From assembly GCF_021287045.1 (NCBI RefSeq), contig NZ_JAJTBG010000019.1:1-53625 (forward strand): 53,625 nt of DNA, given 5' to 3'. This DNA is from Oryzomicrobium sp. (GTDB lineage: Bacteria > Pseudomonadota > Gammaproteobacteria > Burkholderiales > Rhodocyclaceae). A program made the translations under genes and the position numbers. Below, piece by piece: positions 19,967-29,202 of this stretch (position 1 is the first letter of the stretch; the number at the start of each line of letters is the position of its first letter). Below the pieces are notes generated by a model, which had not been told where the DNA came from, ran no database searches, and saw only the letters and a list, made by a program, of their open reading frames with translations.

Positions 19967-22900
19967 ATGACCGACCCGCGCTTCATCCACCTCCGTCTCC
20001 ACAGCGAGTATTCCATCACCGACGGCATCGTCCGCCTCGACGACGCCGTAGCCAAGGCCGCCGGCGACGGTATGCCGGCCCTGGCGCTCACCGACCTGGC
20101 CAACGGCTTCGGGCTGGTCAAGTTCTATCTGGCGGCGCGGGGCAAGGGGGTCAAGCCGATCGCCGGCGCGGACGTGTGGATCGCCAACCCCCAGGAGCCG
20201 GACCGGCCCAGCCGGCTGCTGCTGCTGGTGCGCAGCCACGCCGGCTACCTGCAACTGTGCGAACTGCTTTCCCGGGCCTACCTGGAGCCGAGCCGGCGCG
20301 ACCGGGCCGAAGTCCAGCGCGAGTGGTTCGCCGAAATCGGCTGCGACGGGCTGATCGCCCTGTCGTCGGCCCACCTGGGCGACGTGGGCGAATCCCTGTT
20401 GGCGGGCAACAGGGACGAAGCGAAGAGGCGTGCCGAGCGCTGGGCCGCGTTGTTCCCGGACGCCTTCTACCTGGAAGTGCAGCGCTACGGCCAGCCCCAG
20501 CAGGAGTTGCTGGTTTCGGCTACCGCCGATCTGGCGGCGGAAACCGGACTGCCCCTGGTGGCCACCCACCCGATCCAGTTCCTCTCTCCGGACGATTTCC
20601 TCGCCCACGAGGCCCGGGTGTGCATCGCCGAGGGCTACGTGTTGGCCGACACCCGGCGCCCCCGGCCCTATACGGAGCAGCAGTACTTCCTCACCCAGGA
20701 GGACATGGCCGAGCGCTTCAAGGACCTGCCCGAGGCCCTGGCCAATACGGTGGAGATCGCCAAGCGCTGCAACCTGTCGCTGACCCTGGGCAAGAACTAC
20801 CTGCCCCTCTTCCCCACCCCCGAGGGCATGACCCTCGATGACTTCCTGATCGACGAGGCCAAAAAGGGGCTGGAAGAGCGCCTCGCCCACCTCTATCCGG
20901 ACCCGGAGGAGCGGGAACGGCAGCGGCCGCGCTACGAGGAACGGCTCAAGTTCGAGTGCGACACCATCGTGCAGATGGGCTTCCCCGGCTACTTCCTGAT
21001 CGTGGCCGACTTCATCCAGTGGGCCAAGAACAACGGTGTGCCGGTGGGCCCGGGCCGGGGTTCCGGCGCAGGCTCCCTGGTGGCCTACTCGCTCAAGATC
21101 ACCGACCTGGACCCGCTCGCCTACGCCCTGCTGTTCGAGCGCTTCCTCAACCCGGAACGGGTGTCGATGCCCGACTTCGACATCGACTTCTGCCAGGACA
21201 ACCGCTGGCGGGTGATCGAGTATGTGCGCGGCAAATACGGCGCCGACGCCGTGTCCCAGATCGCCACCTTCGGCACCATGTCGTCGAAGGCGGTGATCCG
21301 CGACGTGGGCCGCGTCCTCGACATGCCCTACAACTTCTGCGACCAGCTGTCCAAGCTGATCCCGGTGGAGCAGAACAAGCCCCTGGGGCTCCAGGAGGCC
21401 ATCGAGGCCGAACCGCAACTGAAGGAGCGGATCGAGCAGGAAGAAGAGGTCAGCGAACTGTTCGCCCTGGCCGGCAAGCTGGAGAACCTGTCGCGCAACG
21501 TCGGCATGCACGCCGGCGGCGTGCTGATCGCCCCGGGCAAGCTCACCGACTTCTGCCCCCTCTACTGCCAGCCCGGCGGCGAGTCGGTGGTGTCCCAGTA
21601 CGACAAGGACGACGTGGAAAAGGTCGGTCTGGTGAAGTTCGACTTCCTGGGCCTGCGCAACTTGACCATTATCGAGCTGGCCCTGGACTACGTGGCCCGG
21701 CTCACCGGCACCCGCCCCGACCTGGCGGCCCTGCCCTTCACCGACCCGGCCGCCTACCGCATCCTGAAGGAAGCCAACACCACGGCGATCTTCCAGGTGG
21801 AATCGGACGGGATGAAGAAGCTGTTGAAGAAGCTCGGCCCCGACCGCTTCGAAGACATCATCGCCGTGCTCGCCCTGTACCGCCCCGGCCCGCTCGGCTC
21901 GGGGATGGTGGACGACTTCATCCTGCGTAAGAAGGGCCAGCAGGCCATCGACTATTTCCACCCGGACCTGGAAGCCAGCCTGTCGCCCACCTACGGCGTC
22001 ATCGTGTACCAGGAACAGGTGATGCAGATCTCCCAGATCATCGGCGGCTACACCCTGGGCGGCGCCGACATGCTGCGCCGGGCCATGGGCAAGAAGAAGC
22101 CCGAAGAAATGGCCAAGCACCGGGAGACCATCGCCGAGGGCGCCAAGAAGAAGGGCTACGACCCGGCCCTGGCCGAACAGTTGTTCGACCTGATGACCAA
22201 GTTCGCGGAGTACGGCTTCAACAAGTCGCACACCGCCGCCTACGCGGTGGTCACCTATCACACCGCCTGGCTCAAGGCCCACCACTGCGCCGCCTTCATG
22301 GCCGCCACCATGTCCTCGGACATGGACAACACCGACACCGTGAAAATCTTCTACGAAGACACGGTGGCCAACGGCATCACTGTACTGCCGCCGGACGTGA
22401 ACCATTCCGACTACCGCTTCGTGCCGGTGGACGCCAAGACCATCCGCTACGGCCTGGGCGCGGTGAAGGGCACCGGCCAGCAGGCGGTGGATTGCATCCT
22501 CGCCGCCCGGGCGGCGGATGGGCCGTTCACCGACCTGTTCGACTTCTGCCGCCGGGTGGACAAGCGCCTGGTCAACCGCCGCACCATCGAGGCTCTGGTG
22601 CGGGCCGGCGCCTTCGATTCGATCGCTCCGGAAGGCGGCGACCGGGCGCTGCTGCTGGCCTCCGTCGGCGTGGCGATGGAGGCCGCCGAGCAGGCCGCCG
22701 CCTCGGCCCACCAGGGCGGCCTGTTCGACATGTTCGCCGCCAGCGGCGAGGCCACCGAGCACGCCCCCGACTACGTGCGCCCGGCCGCCCCCTGGGACGA
22801 GAAGCAGCGCCTCACCGAAGAGAAGATCGCCCTGGGCTTCTTCTACTCGGGCCACCTGTTCGACTCGGTCAAACACGAGGCCCGCCGCTTCGTCAAAAAA

Positions 22901-23428
22901 TCCCTGTCCCAGCTGGAGCCGGCCCGGGACCTCCAGATGGCCGCCGGCATCGTCGCCGACGTGCGCACGCGCATGAGCCAGCGCGGCAAGATGGCCCTGA
23001 TACTGCTCGACGACGGCACCAAGCAGGTGGAGGTCACGGTCTTCTCCGAACTGTTCGACGCCAGCCGGAACAAGCTCAAGGTGGATGAACTGCTGATCGT
23101 CGAGGGCAAGGTCAGCCGCGACGACTTCCGCGACGGCATCCGCTTCGTCGCCGAGCGGCTGATGACCCTGGCCGACGCCCGCAGCGAATTTGCCCGCTAC
23201 CTGGCCCTGTCCATGAACGGCCAGGCCGACGCCAAGAAGCTGCGCGCCCTGCTCGCCCCCTACGTGCCCGGCCCCTGCCCGGTGCGGGTGCGCTACCGCA
23301 ACGACGCCGCCAGCTGCGAGCTGATCCTGGGCGAAACGTCCCGGGTGCGCCTGGAAGAACCCCTGCTCGCCGAGTTCCGCCGCTGGCTGGGGGACGACGG
23401 TGTGACGGTGGCCTACGCCGGCGATTGA
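19967..23428 (+). CDS. dnaE: DNA polymerase III alpha subunit
   Basis: The 1153-residue DnaE1 has the N-terminal PHP domain (HLRLHSEYSITDGIVRLDDA), the C-family polymerase core with acidic residues in PDFDIDFCQ and VKFDFLGLRNLTI, the fingers and tau-binding regions, and a C-terminal OB-fold (residues about 990-1080). It is the replicative polymerase catalytic subunit. The frame is open from GTG 19913, but ATG 19967 gives the family N-terminus and length (E. coli 1160). Confidence 0.97.
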   Translation: MTDPRFIHLRLHSEYSITDGIVRLDDAVAKAAGDGMPALALTDLANGFGLVKFYLAARGKGVKPIAGADVWIANPQEPDRPSRLLLLVRSHAGYLQLCELLSRAYLEPSRRDRAEVQREWFAEIGCDGLIALSSAHLGDVGESLLAGNRDEAKRRAERWAALFPDAFYLEVQRYGQPQQELLVSATADLAAETGLPLVATHPIQFLSPDDFLAHEARVCIAEGYVLADTRRPRPYTEQQYFLTQEDMAERFKDLPEALANTVEIAKRCNLSLTLGKNYLPLFPTPEGMTLDDFLIDEAKKGLEERLAHLYPDPEERERQRPRYEERLKFECDTIVQMGFPGYFLIVADFIQWAKNNGVPVGPGRGSGAGSLVAYSLKITDLDPLAYALLFERFLNPERVSMPDFDIDFCQDNRWRVIEYVRGKYGADAVSQIATFGTMSSKAVIRDVGRVLDMPYNFCDQLSKLIPVEQNKPLGLQEAIEAEPQLKERIEQEEEVSELFALAGKLENLSRNVGMHAGGVLIAPGKLTDFCPLYCQPGGESVVSQYDKDDVEKVGLVKFDFLGLRNLTIIELALDYVARLTGTRPDLAALPFTDPAAYRILKEANTTAIFQVESDGMKKLLKKLGPDRFEDIIAVLALYRPGPLGSGMVDDFILRKKGQQAIDYFHPDLEASLSPTYGVIVYQEQVMQISQIIGGYTLGGADMLRRAMGKKKPEEMAKHRETIAEGAKKKGYDPALAEQLFDLMTKFAEYGFNKSHTAAYAVVTYHTAWLKAHHCAAFMAATMSSDMDNTDTVKIFYEDTVANGITVLPPDVNHSDYRFVPVDAKTIRYGLGAVKGTGQQAVDCILAARAADGPFTDLFDFCRRVDKRLVNRRTIEALVRAGAFDSIAPEGGDRALLLASVGVAMEAAEQAAASAHQGGLFDMFAASGEATEHAPDYVRPAAPWDEKQRLTEEKIALGFFYSGHLFDSVKHEARRFVKKSLSQLEPARDLQMAAGIVADVRTRMSQRGKMALILLDDGTKQVEVTVFSELFDASRNKLKVDELLIVEGKVSRDDFRDGIRFVAERLMTLADARSEFARYLALSMNGQADAKKLRALLAPYVPGPCPVRVRYRNDAASCELILGETSRVRLEEPLLAEFRRWLGDDGVTVAYAGD

Positions 23429-23456
23429 GTCTGCCGTTTTTGGCGTTTACCCAATT

Positions 23457-23520
23457 ACCAAACCCCGCGCCAGTATTGGCTTTCCGAGGTGCCTGCCTGG
23501 AGAGCGAGGACTGGCGCGGA
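23457..23520 (+). repeat. Dispersed palindromic repeat, copy 2
   Basis: CCGCGCCAGT (23465-23474) and ACTGGCGCGG (23510-23519) are perfect 10-bp arms of a hairpin with a GC-rich 35-nt centre that includes CCTGGAGAGCGAGG. It lies 30 bp after the dnaE stop and could act as a transcript 3-prime structure. The same arms occur in copy 1 on the other side of dnaE. Confidence 0.75.
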
Positions 23521-23651
23521 GCTTGAAGCAGCGGCCGTGTAGAACCAAGCTGGGCGCGGGCTTGCCCTATCCCGATGCTTGCGGCCCTGTCCCCGCTTCG
23601 ACGACCCGGCCGCCCCCGGCTTTTTTTCTGATCCCCTGATCCGCCACCGCC

Positions 23652-24119
23652 ATGACCCTGATCGACCAGACCCTGCTCGACGCCCTGTCCGCCGAAGCCC
23701 GCCAGGCTCCCCGGGGGCGCAAGAACCGCAACTTCCACCCGGCGGACGACTTCCCCGCCCACCGGCTGCTCAACGCCATCGAGCCCGGTTCCTACGTCAT
23801 GCCCCACCGCCACCTGGACGGAGACAAGGCCGAGACCATCGTGGTGGTGCGCGGCGAACTGGGGCTGGTGTTGTTCGACGATGCGGGAGCGGTGGCCGCG
23901 ACCCATCGCCTGACCCCCGGCGGGGCGGCGGTGGGCGTGGACCTGCCGGCGGGCACCTGGCATTCGGTGCTGGGGCTGGTGCCGGGCACCGTCTTCTTCG
24001 AGGCCAAGGCCGGCCCCTACGTGCCGATCCGGCCGGACGAAAAGGCCGCCTGGGCGCCGGCCGAGGGCGACCCCGGTGCGGCCGCCTATCAACAACGCTT
24101 GGCCGGGTATTTCGCCTGA
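23652..24119 (+). CDS. WbuC-family cupin-fold protein
   Basis: The 155-residue protein has a single cupin fold with metal-ligand candidates in PGSYVMPHRHLDGDKAETIV (two His and a Glu) and AGTWHSVLG. The N-terminal RKNRNFHPADDFPAHRLLNA is typical of WbuC-like proteins, some of which sit in O-antigen clusters. No sugar genes are nearby, so its role is unknown. It stands alone between dnaE and the structured gap. Confidence 0.8.
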   Translation: MTLIDQTLLDALSAEARQAPRGRKNRNFHPADDFPAHRLLNAIEPGSYVMPHRHLDGDKAETIVVVRGELGLVLFDDAGAVAATHRLTPGGAAVGVDLPAGTWHSVLGLVPGTVFFEAKAGPYVPIRPDEKAAWAPAEGDPGAAAYQQRLAGYFA

Positions 24120-24201
24120 TCCGGCACGCTGCGCGACCGGGTCGCCGTGTTGCAGCGCGGCAACCGGGAGCGGGGCAATTTGCTACACTCAATCGCAATA
24201 T

Positions 24202-24489
24202 CCCGCCGGCAATTCGCGGGGGGCGTGGAAAAAGCGCGAAGAACGCTCCGGCGGGCCGATGCGGCCATTCCGCAACATGAATGGGGCTGCACCGGCAACG
24301 ACGGGCCGGGCGTGAAAAGGCCCACAGACAGCAGGGATAATAAGGGGGATGATGGCCGGGCCGACCGGCTGGGGGGGCGAGATGAAGACTCGCGAGCCGG
24401 GGAAAAAACGGCGGGGAGCGTGGTGATGGCGGAAAACCGCCTTTTCCAGATAGGGGAGTTCGCCAGGCGAACCGCTCCATCCGCTCCCC
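24202..24489 (+). ncRNA. Candidate structured RNA or leader upstream of the response regulator
   Basis: The 571-bp gap 24120-24690 has no credible gene but contains stacked inverted repeats. These are CCCGCCGG/CCGGCGGG (24202-24209 with 24248-24255), TGCGG/CCGCA (24260-24264 with 24270-24274), GCGAG/CTCGC (24377-24381 with 24388-24392), GGCGG-AAAA-CCGCC (24428-24441) and GTTCGC-CAG-GCGAAC (24458-24472). The last two lie inside a long-range 8-bp stem GGGGAGCG/CGCTCCCC (24413-24420 with 24482-24489). The motifs I know for RNase P, tmRNA, SRP RNA, TPP, FMN, cobalamin and c-di-GMP riboswitches are absent. It may be a new leader or small RNA; GC content alone could also produce some of these pairs. 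Confidence 0.35.
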
Positions 24490-24690
24490 AGGCGACGACC
24501 CTAGCCAGGCCGCCGACCCCAAGACCATAAAAGGAGAACAGCGCCGGTCAGGCTACGCTCAAGCCCTTACGTCATGCTTACGCCATGCGGGCGGCCGGTG
24601 CTTACCGCCGCGCACGGACGCTTTCCCAGCCTTGCCGCCGCCCGCTCCACCCGTTCCATTGTTTCGCCCGCACCTCCTCTCCAGGTTTCC

Positions 24691-25371
24691 ATGCGCATCC
24701 TCGTAGCAGAAGACGACAAGATCATCGCCGACGGACTGGTCCGTTCCCTCAAGGCCGCCGGCTACGCCGTGGACGTGGCGGCCAACGGGCTGGACGCGGA
24801 CAACGCCCTGGTGGCCAACACCTACGACCTGGTGATCCTCGACCTGGGCCTGCCCCGGCTGCCCGGCCTGGAAGTGCTCAAGCGTCTGCGCGGCCGCCAG
24901 AGCGCCGTGCCGGTCCTGATCCTGACCGCCCTGGACGGCACCACCGACCGGGTCAAGGGCCTGGACCTGGGGGCCGACGACTACATGGGCAAGCCCTTCG
25001 ACCTGCAAGAGCTGGAAGCCCGGGTGCGCGCCCTGACTCGACGTTCCTCGGGCACCGCGCCGCTCATCCAGTGCGGCGCCCTGAGCTACGACCAGGTGGG
25101 CCGGGTGGCCCAGCTGAATGGCACCAGCCTGGACCTGTCGGCCCGGGAGCTGGGCCTGCTGGAAATCCTCCTCTCCCGGGTCGGCCGGCTGGTGTCCAAG
25201 GACCAACTGGTGGATCACCTGTGCGGCTGGGGCGAAGAGGTGTCGCACAACGCCATCGAGGTCTACATCCACCGCCTGCGCAAGAAGCTCGAACCGGGCG
25301 TGCGCATCGCCACGGTCCGCGGCCTGGGCTACTGCCTTGAAAAACCCCAGGACGACTCCCGCGTCCGCTGA
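24691..25371 (+). CDS. OmpR-family response regulator (TctD/QseB-like)
   Basis: The 226-residue protein has a receiver domain (residues 1-115) with phosphoacceptor Asp51 in VILDLGLPRLPG and conserved Lys in ADDYMGKPFD, then a winged-helix DNA-binding domain (SHNAIEVYIHRLRKKLEPGV). The frame is open from 24574, but ATG 24691 gives the family start MRILVAEDDK. It overlaps the kinase gene. Target genes are not shown; the DUF485-actP genes downstream are candidates. Confidence 0.92.
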   Translation: MRILVAEDDKIIADGLVRSLKAAGYAVDVAANGLDADNALVANTYDLVILDLGLPRLPGLEVLKRLRGRQSAVPVLILTALDGTTDRVKGLDLGADDYMGKPFDLQELEARVRALTRRSSGTAPLIQCGALSYDQVGRVAQLNGTSLDLSARELGLLEILLSRVGRLVSKDQLVDHLCGWGEEVSHNAIEVYIHRLRKKLEPGVRIATVRGLGYCLEKPQDDSRVR

Positions 25372-26890
25372 GGCGGACGCCGCGCCGGAGGCGGGGGGCG
25401 GCAAGCGGCGCGGCGGGGGCGGTCAGCGCTCCCTGTTCGGCGAGATCCTGGACTGGATGCTGGCGCCGCTCCTGTTCGTCTGGCCGGTGTCGATCGCCAT
25501 CACCCACTACTTCGCCAACACGGTGGCGGCCTACCCCTACGACCAGTCGCTGCGCGAGCACGTGAACGTGGTCACTCGCCAGATCAAGTTCGTGGACGGC
25601 AAGCCGGTGGTGAACCTGCCCCTGTCGGCCCGGGCCATCCTGCGCGCCGACGAGGTGGACAGCGTCTACTTCCATGTCATCACCCGCCAGGGCCAGCGCA
25701 TCGTCGGCGACCCGGAACTGCCCATGCCCGACGATCCGGCCACCCTGGTCGGGGAGCTGGGCGAAATCCAGTTCCGCGACACCGAAATCGGCGGCCAGGA
25801 CCTGCGCGTGGCCTACTCGATCATGGGCGACCCGGCGGTGGCCAAGGACCGCTGGCTGATCGTCGAGGTGGGCGAGACCTTGGAAAAGCGTTCCCAGCTG
25901 GCCAACAAGATCATCGCCAGCGTCATCCTGCCCCAGTTCGTCATCATTCCCCTGGCGGTGGTGTTGGTCTGGTTCGGCCTGTCCCAGGGGCTGCGGCCCC
26001 TCACCTGGCTGCGCGAGCGCATCGAGGCCCGGCCCGAGGACGACCTGTCGCCGATCCCCAACCGCCGGGTGCCGGAAGAGTTGCGCCCCCTGATCGACGC
26101 CTTCAACGCCATGATGGAGCGGGTGCAGCGCAACCTGGAGGTGCAGACCCGCTTCATCGCCGATGCCGCCCACCAGCTGCGCACCCCCTTGGCCGGATTG
26201 AAGGCCCAGGTGCAGCTGGCCCTGCGCGAGAACGACGCCGAGCAGGTGCGCCACGCTCTGGGGCAGATCGACATCAGCGTGGATCGGGCCTCCCACCTGG
26301 TGAACCAGCTGCTGGCCCTGGCCCGGGCCGAAGGGGTGACCGGCGACGCAGACCTGGTGGTGGTGGACCTCAACCAACTGCTCAAGGAGTGCGCCAGCGA
26401 GTGGGTGTTCGCCGCCCTGGACAAGCAGATCGACCTGGGCTTCGAGGATGCCGGCGAGCCGGTGGCGGTGCGTGGCTACCCCTTCTGGCTGCGCGAGCTG
26501 ATCAACAACCTGCTCGACAACGCCCTGCGCTACACCCCGGCCCACGGCCGGGTGACCTGCCGGATGCGGCGCGAGCTGGGGGAGGGCAGCGGCAGCGACC
26601 GGGCCGTGCTCGAGGTCGAGGATAACGGTATCGGCATCCGCCCCGAGGAGTGCGAACTGGTGTTCGAGCGCTTCTACCGCAGCGAGGAAGTCACCGGCGG
26701 GGTGGTGGACAGCAAGGGCAGCGGCCTGGGCCTGCCCATCGTGCGCGAGATCGCCGCCCTGCACGACGCCACCGCCAGCCTGGTGCCCAATCCCCTGGAA
26801 AAGGGTACCGTGGCGGCGGTATCCTTCCCCCTCTACCATCCCCCGGAAGAGCCGGCACCCCCCAGCCCGATCATGGCGGGCCTGGCGTGA
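25337..26890 (+). CDS. TctE-like sensor histidine kinase
   Basis: The product (517 residues from TTG 25337) has a transmembrane helix (about 45-65), a periplasmic sensor of the 2CSK_N type, a second helix (IIASVILPQFVIIPLAVVLV), HAMP, a HisKA box with His279 in FIADAAHQLRTPL, and an ATPase with N-box LINNLLDNALRYTP, VEDNGIGI and GSGLGLPIV. The start is uncertain. TTG 25337 lies inside the regulator gene and keeps the basic cytoplasmic lead; ATG 25457 would begin almost in the first helix. It should phosphorylate the regulator encoded just upstream in response to an unknown, probably carboxylate-like, ligand. Confidence 0.88.
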   Translation: MKNPRTTPASAEADAAPEAGGGKRRGGGGQRSLFGEILDWMLAPLLFVWPVSIAITHYFANTVAAYPYDQSLREHVNVVTRQIKFVDGKPVVNLPLSARAILRADEVDSVYFHVITRQGQRIVGDPELPMPDDPATLVGELGEIQFRDTEIGGQDLRVAYSIMGDPAVAKDRWLIVEVGETLEKRSQLANKIIASVILPQFVIIPLAVVLVWFGLSQGLRPLTWLRERIEARPEDDLSPIPNRRVPEELRPLIDAFNAMMERVQRNLEVQTRFIADAAHQLRTPLAGLKAQVQLALRENDAEQVRHALGQIDISVDRASHLVNQLLALARAEGVTGDADLVVVDLNQLLKECASEWVFAALDKQIDLGFEDAGEPVAVRGYPFWLRELINNLLDNALRYTPAHGRVTCRMRRELGEGSGSDRAVLEVEDNGIGIRPEECELVFERFYRSEEVTGGVVDSKGSGLGLPIVREIAALHDATASLVPNPLEKGTVAAVSFPLYHPPEEPAPPSPIMAGLA

Positions 26891-27102
26891 CGCCGCGACG
26901 ATAGGTGCAACGCCGGTTTCCCACAGCGGGCCGGCAGTGGGTTGGTGCGGGGCGAGCGCTCCCGGCCGGCCGGTTTTTGCTGCAGTTGCACAGTAAACAA
27001 TTCGTTGCGCGTAAGTGAAACGTAAGGTTTCCCTCCTAGATTACCGACATTCCTGTCCATCCCGGGCGGGTGTGGCATCGAGAAATCCAAAGGAGGAGTC
27101 AT

Positions 27103-27408
27103 ATGCGGGACGATCTGGTCGCCAAGATTCAGGCGAATCCCAAGTATCACCAGCTCAAGTCCAAGCGCAACGCGTTTGGCTGGGTGCTCACCGTCATCAT
27201 GCTGATCGCCTACTACGGCTACGTCGGCGTGATCGCGTTCGATAAGGAACTGTTCGCCCAGCGCGTGGGCGAGGGCGTCACCACCCTCGGCATCCCCGTC
27301 GGCTTCGGTCTGATCGTGTTCACCATCGCCATCACCATCTACTACGTGCGGCGGGCGAACGCGGAGTTCGACAGCCTCACCGATGAAATCCTCAAGGAGG
27401 TGAAGTAA
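27103..27408 (+). CDS. DUF485 membrane protein (YjcH-like)
   Basis: The 101-residue protein has two membrane helices (about residues 26-46 and 62-84), and the [20 protein letters not shown] start is typical of DUF485. A perfect AGGAGG (27091-27096) serves ATG 27103. It overlaps actP by one base (TAATG), as yjcH and actP do in other proteobacteria, so the two are translated together. The function is unknown but probably aids acetate symport. Confidence 0.93.
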   Translation: MRDDLVAKIQANPKYHQLKSKRNAFGWVLTVIMLIAYYGYVGVIAFDKELFAQRVGEGVTTLGIPVGFGLIVFTIAITIYYVRRANAEFDSLTDEILKEVK

Positions 27409-29117
27409 TGAGCCGCCTCACCCAAATCCTCCTTTCCGCCGTCCTGCTCGGCGGCAGCTCCGTGGCCCTGGCCGCGGGCGCCCTGGAAGGCGCGATCGAG
27501 AAACAGGCCACCAACTGGCTGGCCATCGGCATGTTCGTCGCCTTCGTGATCGGTACCCTGGGCATCACCTACTGGGCGGCCAAGCGCACCAAGACCACGT
27601 CTGACTTCTACACCGCCGGCGGTGGTATCACCGGCTTCCAGAACGGTCTGGCGATCGCCGGCGACTACATGTCCGCGGCCTCGTTCCTGGGTATTTCCGC
27701 CGCCGTGTTCGCCAACGGCTACGATGGCCTGATCTACTCGATCGGCTTCCTGGTGGGCTGGCCCATCATCATGTTCCTGATGGCCGAGCGGCTGCGCAAC
27801 CTGGGCAAGTTCACCTTCGCCGACGTTGCCGCCTACCGCTTCTCCCAGACCCCGATCCGGGCGCTGGCCGCCACCGGGACCCTGGTGACCGTGGCCTTCT
27901 ACCTGATCGCCCAGATGGTGGGTGCCGGCCAGCTGATCAAGCTGCTGTTCGGCCTCGACTACTCGACCGCGGTGATCATGGTCGGCATCCTGATGATCCT
28001 CTACGTCACCTTCGGCGGCATGATCGCCACCACCTGGGTGCAGATCATCAAGGCCGTGCTGCTGCTCTCCGGCGTGACCTTCATGGCCTTCATGGTCCTG
28101 GCCCAGTTCGGTTTCTCTCCCGAAGCCCTGTTCGCCAAGGCCGTGCAGATCAAGACCGAGAAGGCGCTGGCCGCCGGCAAGTCCGCCGAAGAGGCCGCCA
28201 AGGTGGGCTTCTCCATCATGGCCCCGGGCAACTTCATCAAGGACCCCATCTCCGCCATCTCCTTCGGTATGGCGCTGATGTTCGGTACCGCCGGTCTGCC
28301 CCACATCCTGATGCGCTTCTTCACCGTGCCCGATGCCAAGGAAGCCCGTAAGTCCGTGGCCTGGGCCTGCACCTGGATCGGCTACTTCTACATCATCATC
28401 TTCTTCATCGGCTTCGGCGCCATCGTGCTCGTGGGTACCAACCCCGACTTCCTGGATGCCAAGGGCGTGCTGAAGGGTGGCGGCAACATGGCGGCGGTCC
28501 ACCTGGCCAAGGCCGTGGGCGGTGACGTGTTCCTCGGCTTCATCTCCGCCGTGGCCTTCGCCACCATCCTCGCCGTGGTGTCCGGCCTGACCCTGTCCGG
28601 CGCCTCCGCCGTGTCCCACGACCTGTACGCCTCGGTGTTCTGCAAGGGCCACGCCCCCGAAGGTTCCGAAATCCGCGTGTCCAAGATCACCACCCTGGTG
28701 CTCGGCGTGGTGGCGGTGATTCTCGGTATCGCCTTCGAGAAGCAGAACGTGGCCTTCATGGTTGCCCTGGCCTTCGCCATCGCCGCCTCGGCCAACTTCC
28801 CGGTGCTGTTCCTGTCCGTGCTGTGGAAGGGTTGCACCACCCGCGGCGCCTTCATCGGCGGCTTCCTCGGCCTGATCACCGCGGTCGCCCTGACCATCGT
28901 CTCCAAGGCTGTGTGGGTGGACGTGTTCGGCAACGCCAAGGAGCTCTTCCCCTACGCTTCGCCGGCCCTGTTCTCCATGACCGTGGGCTTCGTCGGGATC
29001 TGGCTGTTCTCGATCCTCGACTCCAGCGCCCAGGCCCAGAAGGAACGGGAGTCCTACGACGCCCAGGAAGTCCGCTCCGAAACCGGCTACGGTGCCGCTG
29101 CGGCCTCCGCGCACTAA
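27408..29117 (+). CDS. actP: Cation/acetate symporter ActP
   Basis: The 569-residue sodium:solute symporter has an N-terminal signal-like helix and about 13 membrane segments, with the family motif [20 protein letters not shown] and a [13 protein letters not shown] loop. It imports acetate and other short carboxylates. It is translationally coupled to the DUF485 gene and ends in an intrinsic terminator. Confidence 0.95.
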   Translation: MSRLTQILLSAVLLGGSSVALAAGALEGAIEKQATNWLAIGMFVAFVIGTLGITYWAAKRTKTTSDFYTAGGGITGFQNGLAIAGDYMSAASFLGISAAVFANGYDGLIYSIGFLVGWPIIMFLMAERLRNLGKFTFADVAAYRFSQTPIRALAATGTLVTVAFYLIAQMVGAGQLIKLLFGLDYSTAVIMVGILMILYVTFGGMIATTWVQIIKAVLLLSGVTFMAFMVLAQFGFSPEALFAKAVQIKTEKALAAGKSAEEAAKVGFSIMAPGNFIKDPISAISFGMALMFGTAGLPHILMRFFTVPDAKEARKSVAWACTWIGYFYIIIFFIGFGAIVLVGTNPDFLDAKGVLKGGGNMAAVHLAKAVGGDVFLGFISAVAFATILAVVSGLTLSGASAVSHDLYASVFCKGHAPEGSEIRVSKITTLVLGVVAVILGIAFEKQNVAFMVALAFAIAASANFPVLFLSVLWKGCTTRGAFIGGFLGLITAVALTIVSKAVWVDVFGNAKELFPYASPALFSMTVGFVGIWLFSILDSSAQAQKERESYDAQEVRSETGYGAAAASAH

Positions 29118-29157
29118 CGACGCACAATTCCGACATCGACTTCGGTCGAACCACTTC

Positions 29158-29190
29158 AACCCCGGGCTGCGTCCCGGGGTTTTTTTCTTC
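29158..29190 (+). terminator. Terminator after actP
   Basis: AACCCCGGG (29158-29166) pairs with CCCGGGGTT (29173-29181) around CTGCGT and runs into a T-tract. A second small UUCG-loop hairpin (TCGAC-TTCG-GTCGA region, about 29136-29150) lies just before it. The next gene starts only 13 nt later, so some read-through may reach it. Confidence 0.9.
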
Positions 29191-29202
29191 AGGGACAAGA
29201 AC

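Noticed and set aside
18677-22876. 1399-codon open frame on the minus strand, opposite the exporter and dnaE
   Set aside because: It is antisense to two well-supported genes, rich in Gly, Val and His as expected from GC-rich shadow frames, and spans the intergenic gap without any recognised domain.
23605-23632. Terminator before the cupin gene (C-rich stretch ending in T7)
   Set aside because: Only a 4-bp stem can form before the T-run, too weak to call.
24202-24530. RNase P RNA, tmRNA or a known riboswitch
   Set aside because: The diagnostic conserved sequences of these RNAs (for example GAGGAAAGTC of RNase P or the tmRNA tRNA-like ends) are absent on both strands.
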